Assembly (NCBI RefSeq): GCF_002632585.1
Contig: NZ_NIBV01000002.1
Coordinates: forward strand, 587,624 to 651,623
DNA length: 64,000 nucleotides
Origin: Xenorhabdus szentirmaii DSM 16338
Lineage (GTDB): Bacteria; Pseudomonadota; Gammaproteobacteria; Enterobacterales; Enterobacteriaceae
Direction: 5' to 3'
Shown here: piece after piece, positions 9,896 to 19,606 of the stretch
Numbering within the stretch: position 1 is the stretch's first letter
Layout of the letters: each line of letters starts with the position of its first letter
Translations under genes and position numbers: made by a program
The notes under the pieces: model-generated
The model's database searches: none
What the model was told of the DNA's origin: nothing
The model's input: the letters and a program-made list of their open reading frames with translations, nothing else

Positions 9896-11611
9896 ATGGC
9901 AAAGAATACGATCAGATTACTGAAAGTTTCTTTTATTTTTAGCGCGTTAGTGATATCAGAAGGTTTAGCGAATCAACAAAATGGATTAGTCGTAAATGGT
10001 GTTCAGCAGTTATCAGAGGAACAAAAAAAGGCAGATATCGTTGTGTCAGCTGATAAGACTATTCCTATATTTTCAGTGCATTCTGTTGATGAAAATCGAA
10101 AACAGTTGCAAAACTGGTTGCCACAACAAGTAAAACCGATATTCTTTGAACGGTTGGTAACTTTATATTCCGCCAATAAAATGCAACCTTTATGGACAGA
10201 TAAGAAAGCAGTACAGCAGTTTGAAAATCAATTAATTGAAATATCATTAGCAGGTTTTCAGCCTCAATTTGAAAAATGGCTGATGCAACTGAATTCTCCT
10301 GAATTAAGTGATATAGGTCGAGATATTATTTTATCTGATGCAATGCTGGGATATCTTCATTTTATCAATAATGTTCAGAAAAAAGGGGATGCTTGGTTAT
10401 ACGGTAAAAATACATATAAGATTGATTTGCCTCCCTCTAATGTCATTGATAAATGGCAACAAAGTATCAATGATAATCTTGTTCTGAGTTATATTAAAGG
10501 ATTATCTCCTAATCACCCCATGTATGAAAATATGCGAAAGGAAATGTTATCACAATTATCTGATAACCAATCATGGCCAGAATTTTCGTTTAAGGGAACA
10601 TTAAGACCGGGGCAAAATAGTGATAGCGTCATTGAATTACGAAAAATATTAGTGAGGACAGGTACGTTAGATTCATCAGACGCCAAAGCTGAAAGTCAGG
10701 TTTACAGTAAAGAATTGGTTGCCGCTGTTAAACGTTTTCAGGCTTTACACGGATTATCTGTTGATGGTGTTATTGGAAAATCGACTAAAGTATGGCTAAA
10801 CACAACACCAAAAATTCGTGCCAGAATTATGGCACTGAATATACAGCGGCTGAGAATTATTCCCGGAAATATAGCCACGGGGATTTTGGTTAATATTCCT
10901 GATTATTCTCTGTTTTATTACTTGAATGGAAAAGAGGTTCTGAGTTCTAAAGTGGTTGTCGGGCGATCTAGCCGAAAAACACCCATTATGAGCAGTGAAT
11001 TAAATAATGTTGTGATTAACCCTCCGTGGACAGTCCCCACGAGTATGACCCGGAAAGATATTGCTCCAAGGGCCATGAATGATCCGAATTATTTTCGCTC
11101 ACGAGGCTATACGGTTTTCTCCAGTTGGAGTAATGATGCCTCGGTTGTTGATCCATCCACTATCAATTGGGGAGTCATTACGCCCAGCAATTTCCCTTAT
11201 CGTTTGCGGCAAGCCCCTGGTCCAGGAAATTCATTAGGGCGTTTTAAATTTAATATGCCGAACTCGGAAGCCATTTATTTGCATGATACACCAAATAAGG
11301 CTTCTTTCAGCCGAGAAATGAGGGCGGTCAGTTCTGGCTGTGTTCGTGTCAATAAGGCACCCGAGCTGGCGAATATGTTATTGGGGGATGCAGGTTGGGA
11401 TAAAACGAAAGTGAGCAATTCACTGAAAACATGGACAACTAAATATGTCAATATCCCCAAGAAGATCCCTGTTTTTCTCTATTATCAAACTGCTTGGGTG
11501 AATGAAAAAGATGAACCACAATATCGTGCAGATATCTATAGCTATGATGAAAGCGCGAGACAGCAATCTGAGCCTTTATTCAAGTTTTTGGTATCCAGAA
11601 ACGATTTATAA
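9896..11611 (+). CDS. ldtD: Murein L,D-transpeptidase LdtD
   Basis: 571 residues (E. coli LdtD/YcbB has 615). It makes 3-3 (mDAP-mDAP) crosslinks in periplasmic peptidoglycan. The N-terminal 25 residues form a signal peptide or anchor. A peptidoglycan-binding domain occupies about residues 240-305, around RFQALHGLSVDGVIG. The YkuD catalytic domain (about 320-500) carries YLHDTPNK with His463 and the SSGCVRV motif with catalytic Cys482. The neighbouring mepK product cuts the same crosslink type, so the pair forms a synthesis/turnover unit. A hairpin with a T tail follows at 11671. Base composition is more AT-rich than mukB. Confidence 0.94.
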   Translation: MAKNTIRLLKVSFIFSALVISEGLANQQNGLVVNGVQQLSEEQKKADIVVSADKTIPIFSVHSVDENRKQLQNWLPQQVKPIFFERLVTLYSANKMQPLWTDKKAVQQFENQLIEISLAGFQPQFEKWLMQLNSPELSDIGRDIILSDAMLGYLHFINNVQKKGDAWLYGKNTYKIDLPPSNVIDKWQQSINDNLVLSYIKGLSPNHPMYENMRKEMLSQLSDNQSWPEFSFKGTLRPGQNSDSVIELRKILVRTGTLDSSDAKAESQVYSKELVAAVKRFQALHGLSVDGVIGKSTKVWLNTTPKIRARIMALNIQRLRIIPGNIATGILVNIPDYSLFYYLNGKEVLSSKVVVGRSSRKTPIMSSELNNVVINPPWTVPTSMTRKDIAPRAMNDPNYFRSRGYTVFSSWSNDASVVDPSTINWGVITPSNFPYRLRQAPGPGNSLGRFKFNMPNSEAIYLHDTPNKASFSREMRAVSSGCVRVNKAPELANMLLGDAGWDKTKVSNSLKTWTTKYVNIPKKIPVFLYYQTAWVNEKDEPQYRADIYSYDESARQQSEPLFKFLVSRNDL

Positions 11612-12023
11612 AATTTGCTGTTATTGAGTTTTTATAAAAGAATAAATGGAATTTAAATATCATTAATTACAAACGGTGAAAAAATAATTTTTTTGCCGTT
11701 TTTTATATTACCAATTATTTTTTAAGTGTTTTTTATTGTAATTTATCTTTTAGGGTAGGATGTTTTTCTTACATTTATTGTTCTATTGTGTATCAGATGG
11801 GATAGGAATTATATTAATATCGTTTCATTGATGTTTAATAGGTGCTGATTATGGTTTGTATTATGTTATGTTGATCACAATTATGAGTTGATTAATTTAC
11901 AGTAATATACAAAAATAATTGAAACTACTTTTAATTGATTGATGTCTTATTAGTCGGTTAAACTTCGATATTGTGTAGTTTAGAAATTATTAATACATCA
12001 TAGAATAGCAGGGCATATGATCC
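11612..12023. other. AT-rich intergenic region ldtD-mepK
   Basis: 412 bases, very AT-rich, starting with the ldtD terminator. No coding frame is supported. It presumably holds the promoter of mepK-gloC; the clustered A and T tracts would suit H-NS-type silencing, but this is inference. Confidence 0.6.
11671..11706 (+). terminator. Terminator after ldtD
   Basis: AAACGG (11671-11676) pairs with CCGTTT (11696-11701). The loop contains a further A-run/T-run pairing, and T residues follow. Confidence 0.75.
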
Positions 12024-12572
12024 ATGAATGATATTGACCACGATCGCCGAAAGTGGCTCGGCGTTAGTGCGGCTGCGTTGGGGTTAGGTTTATTGCCTCA
12101 GCCCGTTTTGGCTGCACTGACGACACCACGACCCCGAATCTTGCATTTTGATAATCTGCATACAGGAGAAAGGCTTAAAGCTGAATTTTTTGATGGTCGC
12201 AGTTATAATAAATCAGAATTAGCTCGTCTGAATTATTTATTCCGTGATTTTCGTCAAAATAAGGTCAAAACTATTGACCCAAAATTATTTGATCAAATTT
12301 ATTTATTACAGGCACTGATGGGAATAAATAAATCTGTTCAATTGGTTTCTGGTTATCGTTCATTGGCGACAAATAATAAGTTGCGTCAAGCCAGTGGCGG
12401 AGTTGCAAAACATAGTTACCATACCCGTGGTCAGGCGATGGATTTTCATATTAACGGTGTTCAGCTTTCGCATATACGCAAGGCTGCATTGAAAATGCGA
12501 TCGGGGGGAGTGGGTTTTTATCCCAAAAGTAATTTTGTTCATATTGATACAGGCCCCGTAAGGACGTGGTAA
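12024..12572 (+). CDS. mepK: Murein endopeptidase MepK (YcbK, M15-like)
   Basis: 182 residues, identical in length to E. coli MepK. It is a periplasmic zinc endopeptidase of the LAS/M15 fold that cleaves 3-3 crosslinks of peptidoglycan. The N-terminus has a twin-arginine signal (RRKWLG, Arg8-Arg9, then a moderately hydrophobic stretch to about residue 30), so export is by the Tat pathway. Predicted zinc ligands are His133, Asp140 and His173, within SYHTRGQAMDFH and VHIDTG. The substrate-side motif SGYRS is also present. It lies between ldtD, which makes the crosslinks it cleaves, and gloC, which starts 46 bases downstream and may be co-transcribed. Confidence 0.94.
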   Translation: MNDIDHDRRKWLGVSAAALGLGLLPQPVLAALTTPRPRILHFDNLHTGERLKAEFFDGRSYNKSELARLNYLFRDFRQNKVKTIDPKLFDQIYLLQALMGINKSVQLVSGYRSLATNNKLRQASGGVAKHSYHTRGQAMDFHINGVQLSHIRKAALKMRSGGVGFYPKSNFVHIDTGPVRTW

Positions 12573-12618
12573 TCTTATTACCCCATGGTGAGTCTTGATT
12601 GTGGAGCTAAACAATATA

Positions 12619-13251
12619 ATGAAATATCACATTATTCCCGTTACGATGGCAATGCAGAATTGCACAGTGATTTGGTGTGAAGAAACGAAAGAAGCAGCAA
12701 TTATTGATCCTGGTGGTAATGCCGAGCAACTGATTGCTGAAATAGAACGTCGCGAGCTAAAATTAACACAAATTTTGTTGACACACGGTCATTATGACCA
12801 TGTTGGTGCGACTGTTGAAGTTGCAAAGCATTTCAATGTACCGGTTCACGGGCCGCATAAAGGCGATGCCTTTTGGATCGAAGGCCTGGAAATTCAATGC
12901 CAGATGTTTGGTGTTGAACCCTGTCCCTCTTTTACGCCAGATCGTTGGTTAGAAGATGGAGATACGCTACAGATTGGCAAGGTTACATTGTCTGTTTTGC
13001 ATTGTCCGGGACATACACCCGGGCATGTTATTCTGGCTAATCATGCAGAAAAATTAATTTCCATGGGAGATGTATTGTTCAAGGGCAGTATTGGGCGTAC
13101 AGATTTTCCTGGGGGAAATTATGATGAATTGATCCAATCCATTAAGGAAAAAGTATTGCCATTGGGGGACGATTATCAATTTATTCCCGGTCACGGCCCG
13201 ATGTCGACGTTAGGGCACGAACGAAAAACCAACCCATTCCTGCAAAATTGA
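12619..13251 (+). CDS. gloC: Hydroxyacylglutathione hydrolase GloC (metallo-beta-lactamase fold)
   Basis: 210 residues. It is a type II glyoxalase (YcbL) that hydrolyses S-lactoylglutathione to lactate and glutathione in methylglyoxal detoxification. The zinc motif THGHYDH is at residues 55-61; further ligands lie in CPGHTPGH and at FIPGHGP near the C-terminus. The start at 12619 (MKYHIIPVT) fits the family; an in-frame TTG at 12595 would add eight residues that are absent in relatives. It follows mepK closely and is convergent with aspC, sharing a bidirectional terminator. Confidence 0.93.
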   Translation: MKYHIIPVTMAMQNCTVIWCEETKEAAIIDPGGNAEQLIAEIERRELKLTQILLTHGHYDHVGATVEVAKHFNVPVHGPHKGDAFWIEGLEIQCQMFGVEPCPSFTPDRWLEDGDTLQIGKVTLSVLHCPGHTPGHVILANHAEKLISMGDVLFKGSIGRTDFPGGNYDELIQSIKEKVLPLGDDYQFIPGHGPMSTLGHERKTNPFLQN

Positions 13252-13267
13252 TTGGATGTATATTTAC

Positions 13268-13320
13268 TGGATTTCAAGTTACAGCAGTAACGCGGTAGCT
13301 TGAAAGATGAAGGGTATATT
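13268..13320. repeat. Possible dispersed palindromic repeat copy
   Basis: TTTCAAG (13272-13278) pairs with CTTGAAA (13299-13305), and GATGAAGGGTATA follows. Its right end resembles the end of the element before ldtD (9808-9872). This is consistent with a short intergenic repeat family; not verified. Confidence 0.4.
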
Positions 13321-13360
13321 TTTTCGTTATATTTGTTGATATAAAGCAGATGTGAAAAAT

Positions 13361-13387
13361 AAAAGCCGCTGATGAAAGCGGCTTTTT
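13361..13387. terminator. Bidirectional terminator gloC/aspC
   Basis: AAAAGCCGCT (13361-13370) and AGCGGCTTTT (13377-13386) form a 10-bp stem with a 6-base loop. T runs follow on both strands. Confidence 0.88.
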
Positions 13388-13420
13388 AGCAAGAGAACTC
13401 AAACATTCGATTGCAATGAA

Positions 13421-14611
13421 TTAAAGTATGGCAACGATCGCTTCACACAGAGGAACCATATTTTCCAGTGTCAAGCCTGCTACGTTGATTCGGCCAGAGC
13501 TAACAGCATAAATAGCATATTCTTCACGCAGGCGGTCAACTTGTTCTTTAGTCAGGCCGCTGAATGAGAACATACCGTTTTGGGCAATGATGAAACTAAA
13601 ATCTTGTTTCGCCCCTTTTTCCTGCAATGTGTTAACAAACAACTGACGCATGCGTTGAATACGTTCACGCATGGTAGCCAATTCTTGAACCCATTCTGCT
13701 TTCAGGTCATCGTTGGACAGGATTGTTGTCACAACAGAAGCACCGTGTGCAGGTGGGTTAGAGTAGTTGGTACGGACAATGGATTTCGCCTGGCTGAATG
13801 CTTTTTCGGCTGTATCGCTGTCTGCGGCAACAATGGTGCACGCACCGACACGCTCATTGTACAAACCAAAGTTCTTGGAATAAGAGCTGGCAACGATCAG
13901 TTCATTGTGGTTTTTGGTGAAAATGCGCAGACCTTCTGCATCTTCATCCAAACCCTTGGCAAAACCTTGGTAAGCAAAATCGAATACTGGCAGCCAACCT
14001 TTTGCAGCAGATAAGTCAGCCAGTTTCTGCCACTGTTCAGGTGTTGGATCGATACCGGTTGGGTTATGGCAGCAACCGTGCAGCAGAACAACATCCCCCG
14101 CTTCTGCTTCAGACAGGCTTGCCAACATACCATCAAAATCCAGCGCGTGGTTTTGTGCATCGTAATAGTTGTATTCGCGGATTTCTAAACCGGCAGTGGC
14201 AAAAACACCTTTGTGGTTTGGCCAAGTTGGGTTGCTGATCCAGACGCGTTTTGCATTAGTTTGCTTTGCAATGAAATCAGCGGCAGTGCGCAGTGCACCC
14301 GTTCCGCCTGGGCTTTGTACAGTGCGGGCACGTTTATCAGTAACAACAGGGCTGGTTTTGCCGAAGAGTAACTCCTGAGTAACACGGCCAAATTCAGGTA
14401 AGCCACTAATTGCCAGATAATTTTTAGTTGTTTCGTTTTCCAGCAGGAATTTTTCTGCTTTTTTAACCGTAGTCAGAACAGGGGTTTTACCTGTTTCGTC
14501 TTTATAGACTCCGATACCTAAATTGATTTTGTTTTCACGGGGATCAGCTTTAAAGCTGTCAGCTAAACCAAGAATGGGGTCGGCAGGTGCTGCTGTGATT
14601 TTCTCAAACAT
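13421..14611 (-). CDS. aspC: Aspartate aminotransferase
   Basis: 396 residues, the E. coli length. It is a PLP-dependent transaminase interconverting aspartate/2-oxoglutarate and oxaloacetate/glutamate, and it also acts on aromatic amino acids. The PLP lysine is Lys246 in [15 protein letters not shown]. The fold-I landmarks [11 protein letters not shown] and [11 protein letters not shown] are present. The gene stands alone between the gloC terminator and the porin terminator, so it should have its own promoter within 14612-14785. Confidence 0.97.
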   Translation of the reverse strand: MFEKITAAPADPILGLADSFKADPRENKINLGIGVYKDETGKTPVLTTVKKAEKFLLENETTKNYLAISGLPEFGRVTQELLFGKTSPVVTDKRARTVQSPGGTGALRTAADFIAKQTNAKRVWISNPTWPNHKGVFATAGLEIREYNYYDAQNHALDFDGMLASLSEAEAGDVVLLHGCCHNPTGIDPTPEQWQKLADLSAAKGWLPVFDFAYQGFAKGLDEDAEGLRIFTKNHNELIVASSYSKNFGLYNERVGACTIVAADSDTAEKAFSQAKSIVRTNYSNPPAHGASVVTTILSNDDLKAEWVQELATMRERIQRMRQLFVNTLQEKGAKQDFSFIIAQNGMFSFSGLTKEQVDRLREEYAIYAVSSGRINVAGLTLENMVPLCEAIVAIL

Positions 14612-14786
14612 TTTTTTAATTCCAAGATTTGGAGAGTTAAGCCCAAAAGAATTTATACGCGCTCAGGGTAACGCTAAGGAAAGCATTTGCCAACTACTTG
14701 TAGCAAAAAGAATAAAATCTTGTGAACTAGTTTACGTAGTGAGAGAAGTCGTGAGAAAAAGAGCTTGAAAAACAGAAGGGTAAAAC

Positions 14787-14818
14787 AAAAAAAGCAGCGC
14801 ATTAGCGCTGCCTTTTTG
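14787..14818 (-). terminator. Terminator of the OmpF-like porin gene
   Basis: On the minus strand GCAGCGC, a 4-base loop and GCGCTGC (14794-14811) are followed by seven T residues. Confidence 0.88.
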
Positions 14819-14862
14819 AGATAAATAAGTTTAGTTTTAGCTAAATTGTTTATCAGCAGTGA

Positions 14863-15978
14863 TTAGAACTGATAAGTCAGACCAACACCAAGTACGTTGC
14901 GAGCACCGGTGTCTTTACCGTAGTTTTTGTCCAGCAGGTTGATTTTGTAATCAACATAGGCAGTCATGTTTTTGTTGAACATGTAGTAAGTACCTACAGA
15001 AACATATTTAACCAGATCTGCGCTGAATTTTTTATCAGCTTCAGTCAGGTCTTTGCCTTTAGACTGAACATAGGCCAGAGATGGTTTCAGACCAAAGCCT
15101 TGGCTAGAGAAATCGTATTGTGCAACCACTTCGATGTTCTGAGTTTTGTTTGCAATGCCACCAAAATTATAATGCTTCTTAGCACCTGCGCCTGGGGTCA
15201 TATTACGGGTTTCACCGTACATAGCGGCCAGATAAACGTTGTTCTCGTCGTATTTAGCACCGATGTTCCATGCTTCGGCACGTTCGCCAAAAGCATGACT
15301 GAAATACTTCTGGCTGTCTGAGGTACGTGCAGAATTCGCATAAGAACCACCAACGGTGATACCGTAACCTGCGTTATAGGTAGCAGACAAACCGTAACCG
15401 TCGCCATTTGCTGTTTTGAAATCGCCACGTTTGTTTTTGGTACGGTCGCTATTCTGGCCTTGGTATTGCAGAGCAAAGTTCAGGCCATCAACCAGACCAA
15501 AGAAGTCAGTGTTACGGTAAGTCAACAGGCCAGTAGAACGACCAGTCATGAAGTTATCAGTTTTGGACATGGAGTCAGCACCAAAGATTGGCAGCACGTC
15601 AGTCCATGCGTTAACGTCATAGTTCACACCGTAGTTACGACCGTAATCGATTTGACCGTAGTTAGCGAATTTCAGACCCGCATAAGCCAGACGAGTTCTC
15701 GCGTCTTGATCATTTTCTGCGTTTTTAGCCTTCAGTTCATATTCCCAACGACCGAAACCAGTCAGCTGGTCAGAAATCTGAGTTTCACCTTTGATACCGA
15801 TACGTGCGTAAGAATCATCACCGTCTTCACCGCTTCTTTCGTCTGCGATTTGGTGGCGTACGTCGATTTTACCGTACAGATCCAGTTTGTTGCCGTCTTT
15901 GTTAAAGATTTCAGCTGCGTTTGCTGTACCAGCAACCAGCAGAGCTGGGATGACCACTGCAAGAATATTGCGTTTCAT
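14863..15978 (-). CDS. ompF: OmpF/OpnP-type general porin
   Basis: 371 residues including a 21-residue signal peptide (cleavage TANA|AEIF). It is a 16-strand trimeric outer-membrane porin for small hydrophilic solutes. The mature start [18 protein letters not shown] and the terminal GVGLTYQF with C-terminal Phe, required for BAM-mediated insertion, are typical. A longer frame with 13 extra N-terminal residues exists but lacks a signal-peptide start; the ATG at 15978 is chosen. Its place between asnS and aspC is that of E. coli ompF; in Xenorhabdus nematophila the equivalent porin is called OpnP. OmpR-like sites lie upstream and a terminator downstream. Confidence 0.93.
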   Translation of the reverse strand: MKRNILAVVIPALLVAGTANAAEIFNKDGNKLDLYGKIDVRHQIADERSGEDGDDSYARIGIKGETQISDQLTGFGRWEYELKAKNAENDQDARTRLAYAGLKFANYGQIDYGRNYGVNYDVNAWTDVLPIFGADSMSKTDNFMTGRSTGLLTYRNTDFFGLVDGLNFALQYQGQNSDRTKNKRGDFKTANGDGYGLSATYNAGYGITVGGSYANSARTSDSQKYFSHAFGERAEAWNIGAKYDENNVYLAAMYGETRNMTPGAGAKKHYNFGGIANKTQNIEVVAQYDFSSQGFGLKPSLAYVQSKGKDLTEADKKFSADLVKYVSVGTYYMFNKNMTAYVDYKINLLDKNYGKDTGARNVLGVGLTYQF

Positions 15979-16129
15979 TATTATTACCCTCATTGGTGTT
16001 ATCCAGACACTTGACAAAAACAGAACACTAAAAAATTTTGGAACTATTTGTAGGTATCGAGTGTCTTATTAATTGGCGATCAGTGTTCCATTGGTAATGA
16101 ATTTTATCCACCCTCAAGATGCTACAAAA

Positions 16130-16175
16130 GTGCAAAATACGTAATAAAGTGCAAATAGATGTTTCAAAATGTAAA
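16130..16175 (-). promoter_or_regulatory. Candidate OmpR binding boxes
   Basis: Read on the minus strand, 16175-16154 gives TTTACATTTTGAAACATC, close to the E. coli ompF F1 box (TTTACTTTTGGTTACAT). It is followed by two TTGCACTTT copies (ending near 16130) spaced as tandem half sites. Function is inferred from similarity only. Confidence 0.5.
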
Positions 16176-16215
16176 TGTGAGGGAACTTTTTTCAAGTGGT
16201 TTTTACCATAAAATG

Positions 16216-16245
16216 AAAAAGCCAGCTTTTGCTGGCTTTTCGAAG
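16216..16245 (-). terminator. Terminator of asnS
   Basis: Minus-strand hairpin AAAAGCCAGC / GCTGGCTTTT with a 4-base loop, followed by TTTTTCATTTT. Confidence 0.85.
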
Positions 16246-16279
16246 GATTGATTATTAGCTTATTTATTGAGCTGATTCA

Positions 16280-17680
16280 TTAGAAACTTGCGTTTCTTGG
16301 GGTACGTGGGAACGGAATAACTTCACGAACGTTGGATACACCGGTGACATAAGCGACCAGACGCTCGAAGCCCAGACCAAAACCAGAATGAGGCACGGTG
16401 CCATAACGGCGCAGATCACGGTACCACCAATAATCTTCTTTGTTCATGCCCATCTCTTCCAAACGCTTATCCAGCATATCCAGACGCTCTTCACGCTGAG
16501 AGCCGCCGATGATTTCACCAATACCCGGCGCCAGAACATCCATTGCCGCCACAGTCTTGCCATCTTCATTTATGCGCATGTAGAAGGCTTTGATGTCTTT
16601 TGGATAGTTTTTCATGATAATCGGCGCTTCGAAATGCTTCTCGGCCAGATAACGCTCGTGTTCTGATGACAAATCCACACCCCAGAAAACGGGGTTTTCA
16701 AATTTCTGCCCGCAATTTTCCAGAATTTCTATTGCATCAGTGTAATCCAGCTGAACGAAGTCAGAATCGACAAACTTTTCCAGACGAGTGATAACCTCGT
16801 TATTAACACGCTCCGCAAAGAACGCCAAATCATCTGCACGTTCTTCCAATGCAGCCTTGAAAACATATTTCAGCATCTCTTCTGAAAGCTTGGCGATATC
16901 GTTCAGATCCGCAAACGCAACTTCAGGTTCAAGCATCCAGAACTCGGCCAAGTGGCGGCTGGTATTGGAGTTTTCTGCACGGAAAGTAGGACCGAAGGTG
17001 TAAACATTACTTAATGCGCACGCATAAGCTTCACCGTTCAACTGACCGGATACCGTCAGGAACGCTTCACGGCCAAAGAAATCTTGGCTGAAATCGACAT
17101 CACCTTTATCTGTACGTGGCAAGTTTTGCAGATCTAAAGTAGAAACGCGGAACATTTCACCCGCACCTTCAGTATCTGACGCGGTGATCAATGGTGATGA
17201 TACCCAGAAGAAGCCTTTTTCGTGGAAAAAGCGATGCAGGGCTTGCGCCAGAGTGTGACGAACACGTGCAACAGCACCGATCAGATTGGTTCGTGGGCGA
17301 AGGTGTGCCACTTCACGCAGGTATTCGATGCTGTGGCGTTTAGCCGCCATAGGATAAGTATCAGGATCATCAACCATGCCGACTACGGTGACTTTAGTCG
17401 CTTGCAGTTCAAAGGATTGGCCTTTGCCTTGTGATTCAACCACTGTGCCTGCCACTTCTACAGAACAGCCTGTGGTTAAACTCAGTACTTCTTCCTGATA
17501 ATTCGGTAAATTATTATTAACGACGGCCTGTAATGGATTAAAGCAGGAACCGTCATAGACGGCGAGGAATGAGATACCAGCTTTAGAATCTCTCCTTGTA
17601 CGTACCCAACCGCGAACGGTGACTTCACTGCCAACCGGAACACGGCCTTGCAGTACATCGACTACAGGCGCTACGCTCAT
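16280..17680 (-). CDS. asnS: Asparaginyl-tRNA synthetase
   Basis: 466 residues, the E. coli length. It is a class IIb aminoacyl-tRNA synthetase charging tRNA-Asn in the cytoplasm. An N-terminal OB-fold anticodon-binding domain (about residues 15-105) is followed by the catalytic domain. Motif 2 is at [20 protein letters not shown] and motif 3 at [10 protein letters not shown] near the C-terminus. Three tRNA-Asn genes lie at the end of the same window. It is a separate unit: its own terminator follows and a 229-base gap separates it from pncB upstream. Confidence 0.98.
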   Translation of the reverse strand: MSVAPVVDVLQGRVPVGSEVTVRGWVRTRRDSKAGISFLAVYDGSCFNPLQAVVNNNLPNYQEEVLSLTTGCSVEVAGTVVESQGKGQSFELQATKVTVVGMVDDPDTYPMAAKRHSIEYLREVAHLRPRTNLIGAVARVRHTLAQALHRFFHEKGFFWVSSPLITASDTEGAGEMFRVSTLDLQNLPRTDKGDVDFSQDFFGREAFLTVSGQLNGEAYACALSNVYTFGPTFRAENSNTSRHLAEFWMLEPEVAFADLNDIAKLSEEMLKYVFKAALEERADDLAFFAERVNNEVITRLEKFVDSDFVQLDYTDAIEILENCGQKFENPVFWGVDLSSEHERYLAEKHFEAPIIMKNYPKDIKAFYMRINEDGKTVAAMDVLAPGIGEIIGGSQREERLDMLDKRLEEMGMNKEDYWWYRDLRRYGTVPHSGFGLGFERLVAYVTGVSNVREVIPFPRTPRNASF

Positions 17681-17862
17681 AATTTTCTCTCTTCATTTAT
17701 ATAGTGAATTGGATAACCAGATATACCTTTCTTGTCAGGTATAGACTTACTGTCAATCCCCTGTTATCAGGGGAAGATCTTCTATCTTACTTGTCATCTC
17801 TCAGGAAACAAGAAGAAATTGCGTGTCTTAGCCAGGAAATAAAGGGAAAATATGCTCGTTAC

Positions 17863-17893
17863 TTGCGTAACCAGCATAAAGCCGGTTACGCAA
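17863..17893 (-). other. Hairpin downstream of pncB
   Basis: TTGCGTAACC (17863-17872) and GGTTACGCAA (17884-17893) pair perfectly over 10 bp. No T run follows on either strand, so it may be a transcript-stabilising or weak termination structure after pncB. A second small hairpin, CCCCTG/CAGGGG, lies at 17758-17773. Confidence 0.55.
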
Positions 17894-17909
17894 GTGATAA
17901 TTGGCGGGA

Positions 17910-19124
17910 TTAAACGACTTTTTCTATATAGGGAATATCAAATGCCCGGCGTAACCTATCGACAAACTCATCATCTTCACAGATGGTTTTTCCGGGGCTG
18001 TCGGAGAGTTTGGCTACAGGTTTACCGTTGCACTCAACCAACTTAATCACAATATTCAGGGGTTTTACACCGGGAATATTGCAGGTCAGGCGAGTGCCAA
18101 TGCCGAAGACCACATTGATTCTCTTATGAAAATGTTGGTACAACGCCAGTGCTTTCTGCAAATCCAAACTATCAGAAAACACCAGTGTTTTCGTCATCGG
18201 GTCAATATCCAGCGATTGGTAGTGTGCAATGGCTTTTTCACCCCACTCGATAGGATCGCCAGAATCATGGCGCAGACCTTGGTAAGCCATGGCCAATGGT
18301 TTGTCAAAGTCCCGTAAGAAAGCATCCATGGTAATGCAATCTGTGAGTGCAATACCTAACTGATTTGGATACTCATTTAACCAGGTTTGCAAGGCGGCTC
18401 GCTGGCTGTTGGCCAAATCAGGGCTTATCTGTTGATGAGCCTGAAACCACTCATGTGCCTGCGTGCCGAGAGGGGTAAGATCCAGTTGTTCAGCAAACTT
18501 GTAGTTGCTGGTTCCGATTAGGTACGGAAAACTATTCTTTAATTCGTTGATAATGGCGTATTGTACGTCGTGTGAAAAACGACGGCGAGTGCCAAAATCC
18601 ATCAACTTGAAACCGGACAAATCAATATTTTCATCCGCGGCATCTTTATAGAACAGCTCAATAAGCTTTCTCAGCTGAATAACAGCATCTTCCGGCGTGA
18701 CTTCAGGTGAACGGTGGCGATGAACCAACTCGCTGATCAGGGCCAGCAAAGGCACTTCCCATAAAATCACTTCATGCCATAAACCTGAAATACGGATAGC
18801 CAATTGTCCTTCATGAGTGACAGAGACTTCGACTTGCTCAGGGTTAAAGCGGAAAGATTTACACCAGTTCAGGTAATCCTTTTTAAAGAACGGGAGGCGG
18901 GAGAGGAAATCGGCTTCACGCTCTGTTAGTGTTAAATTAGCCATCAGGTTAATTTGATGACGTAACGTCTCGGCATATTCTCCGAGCAGTTCATCACCAC
19001 GGCAACGAAATTCTGCAACAACAGGAATATTGCTGTAATGGTGATACACTGCTTGTTGCATATGAAATTTATAGGCATCTGTATCAAGCAGTGATTTTAT
19101 AATCGGGGTAGCGTCTAAGATCAT
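17910..19124 (-). CDS. pncB: Nicotinate phosphoribosyltransferase
   Basis: 404 residues (E. coli 400). It converts nicotinate and PRPP, with ATP hydrolysis, to nicotinate mononucleotide in NAD salvage. Conserved segments include [17 protein letters not shown] near the N-terminus, DFGTRRRFS, the [13 protein letters not shown] phosphate-binding motif and [11 protein letters not shown]. It is on the minus strand between asnS and the divergent pepN, as in E. coli. No NadR-type palindrome was recognised upstream. Confidence 0.96.
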   Translation of the reverse strand: MILDATPIIKSLLDTDAYKFHMQQAVYHHYSNIPVVAEFRCRGDELLGEYAETLRHQINLMANLTLTEREADFLSRLPFFKKDYLNWCKSFRFNPEQVEVSVTHEGQLAIRISGLWHEVILWEVPLLALISELVHRHRSPEVTPEDAVIQLRKLIELFYKDAADENIDLSGFKLMDFGTRRRFSHDVQYAIINELKNSFPYLIGTSNYKFAEQLDLTPLGTQAHEWFQAHQQISPDLANSQRAALQTWLNEYPNQLGIALTDCITMDAFLRDFDKPLAMAYQGLRHDSGDPIEWGEKAIAHYQSLDIDPMTKTLVFSDSLDLQKALALYQHFHKRINVVFGIGTRLTCNIPGVKPLNIVIKLVECNGKPVAKLSDSPGKTICEDDEFVDRLRRAFDIPYIEKVV

Positions 19125-19606
19125 GGCGCGTCAGGCATCCTCGCGGAGCGTATTCATGTCTGCTAAATCGATAAAATCAGGAAAGTATACCGTGATGAGT
19201 CGGTTACTGAAGTTACATCGCTGCATATATTTTCCTGCGTCTAAAGATTAAGGTTAATCCATTTACAGATAATAACATGTTAAATGGGATATGAGATGAC
19301 AATTAGCACGAAAGTACTAATATGCTGCTCACATCATTTATACTTTTATTTAATAAGTTATTAACATCCAAAAAAAGAGATTTACTGATTGAAAGGTGAG
19401 TCTCTCTATGGCAGCGTTAGCGATTTGAACGTTTCTGTGGAAATATCTCTATAAAATAGAGATGGTATGAAAACACAGATAATATGAAAACATACATAGC
19501 ATGTCAGATAATTTGTCATCAAGATTAGGTAGATACTGCCAACTATACTGTTCAAAACGATATCGATAAAAAATATGCCTGTCAAAAGTAATGGAAAAGG
19601 TTCCCT
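19125..19606. other. Divergent promoter region pncB/pepN
   Basis: 482 bases without a credible gene. An 8-bp perfect inverted repeat ATCTCTAT-AAA-ATAGAGAT lies at 19445-19463, and the stretch before pepN is AT-rich. No regulator site was identified with confidence. Confidence 0.55.

Larger units (their letters stand above)
15979..16279. other. Porin regulatory region
   Basis: 301 bases between the porin start and the asnS stop. They hold the porin leader, OmpR-like boxes (16130-16175) and the asnS terminator (16216-16240). The segment corresponds to the ompF promoter/micF target region of E. coli. Confidence 0.6.

Noticed and set aside
15460..16014. Long open frame opposite the porin gene
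   Set aside because: It is the antisense image of a well-supported porin and has no ribosome site or family resemblance.
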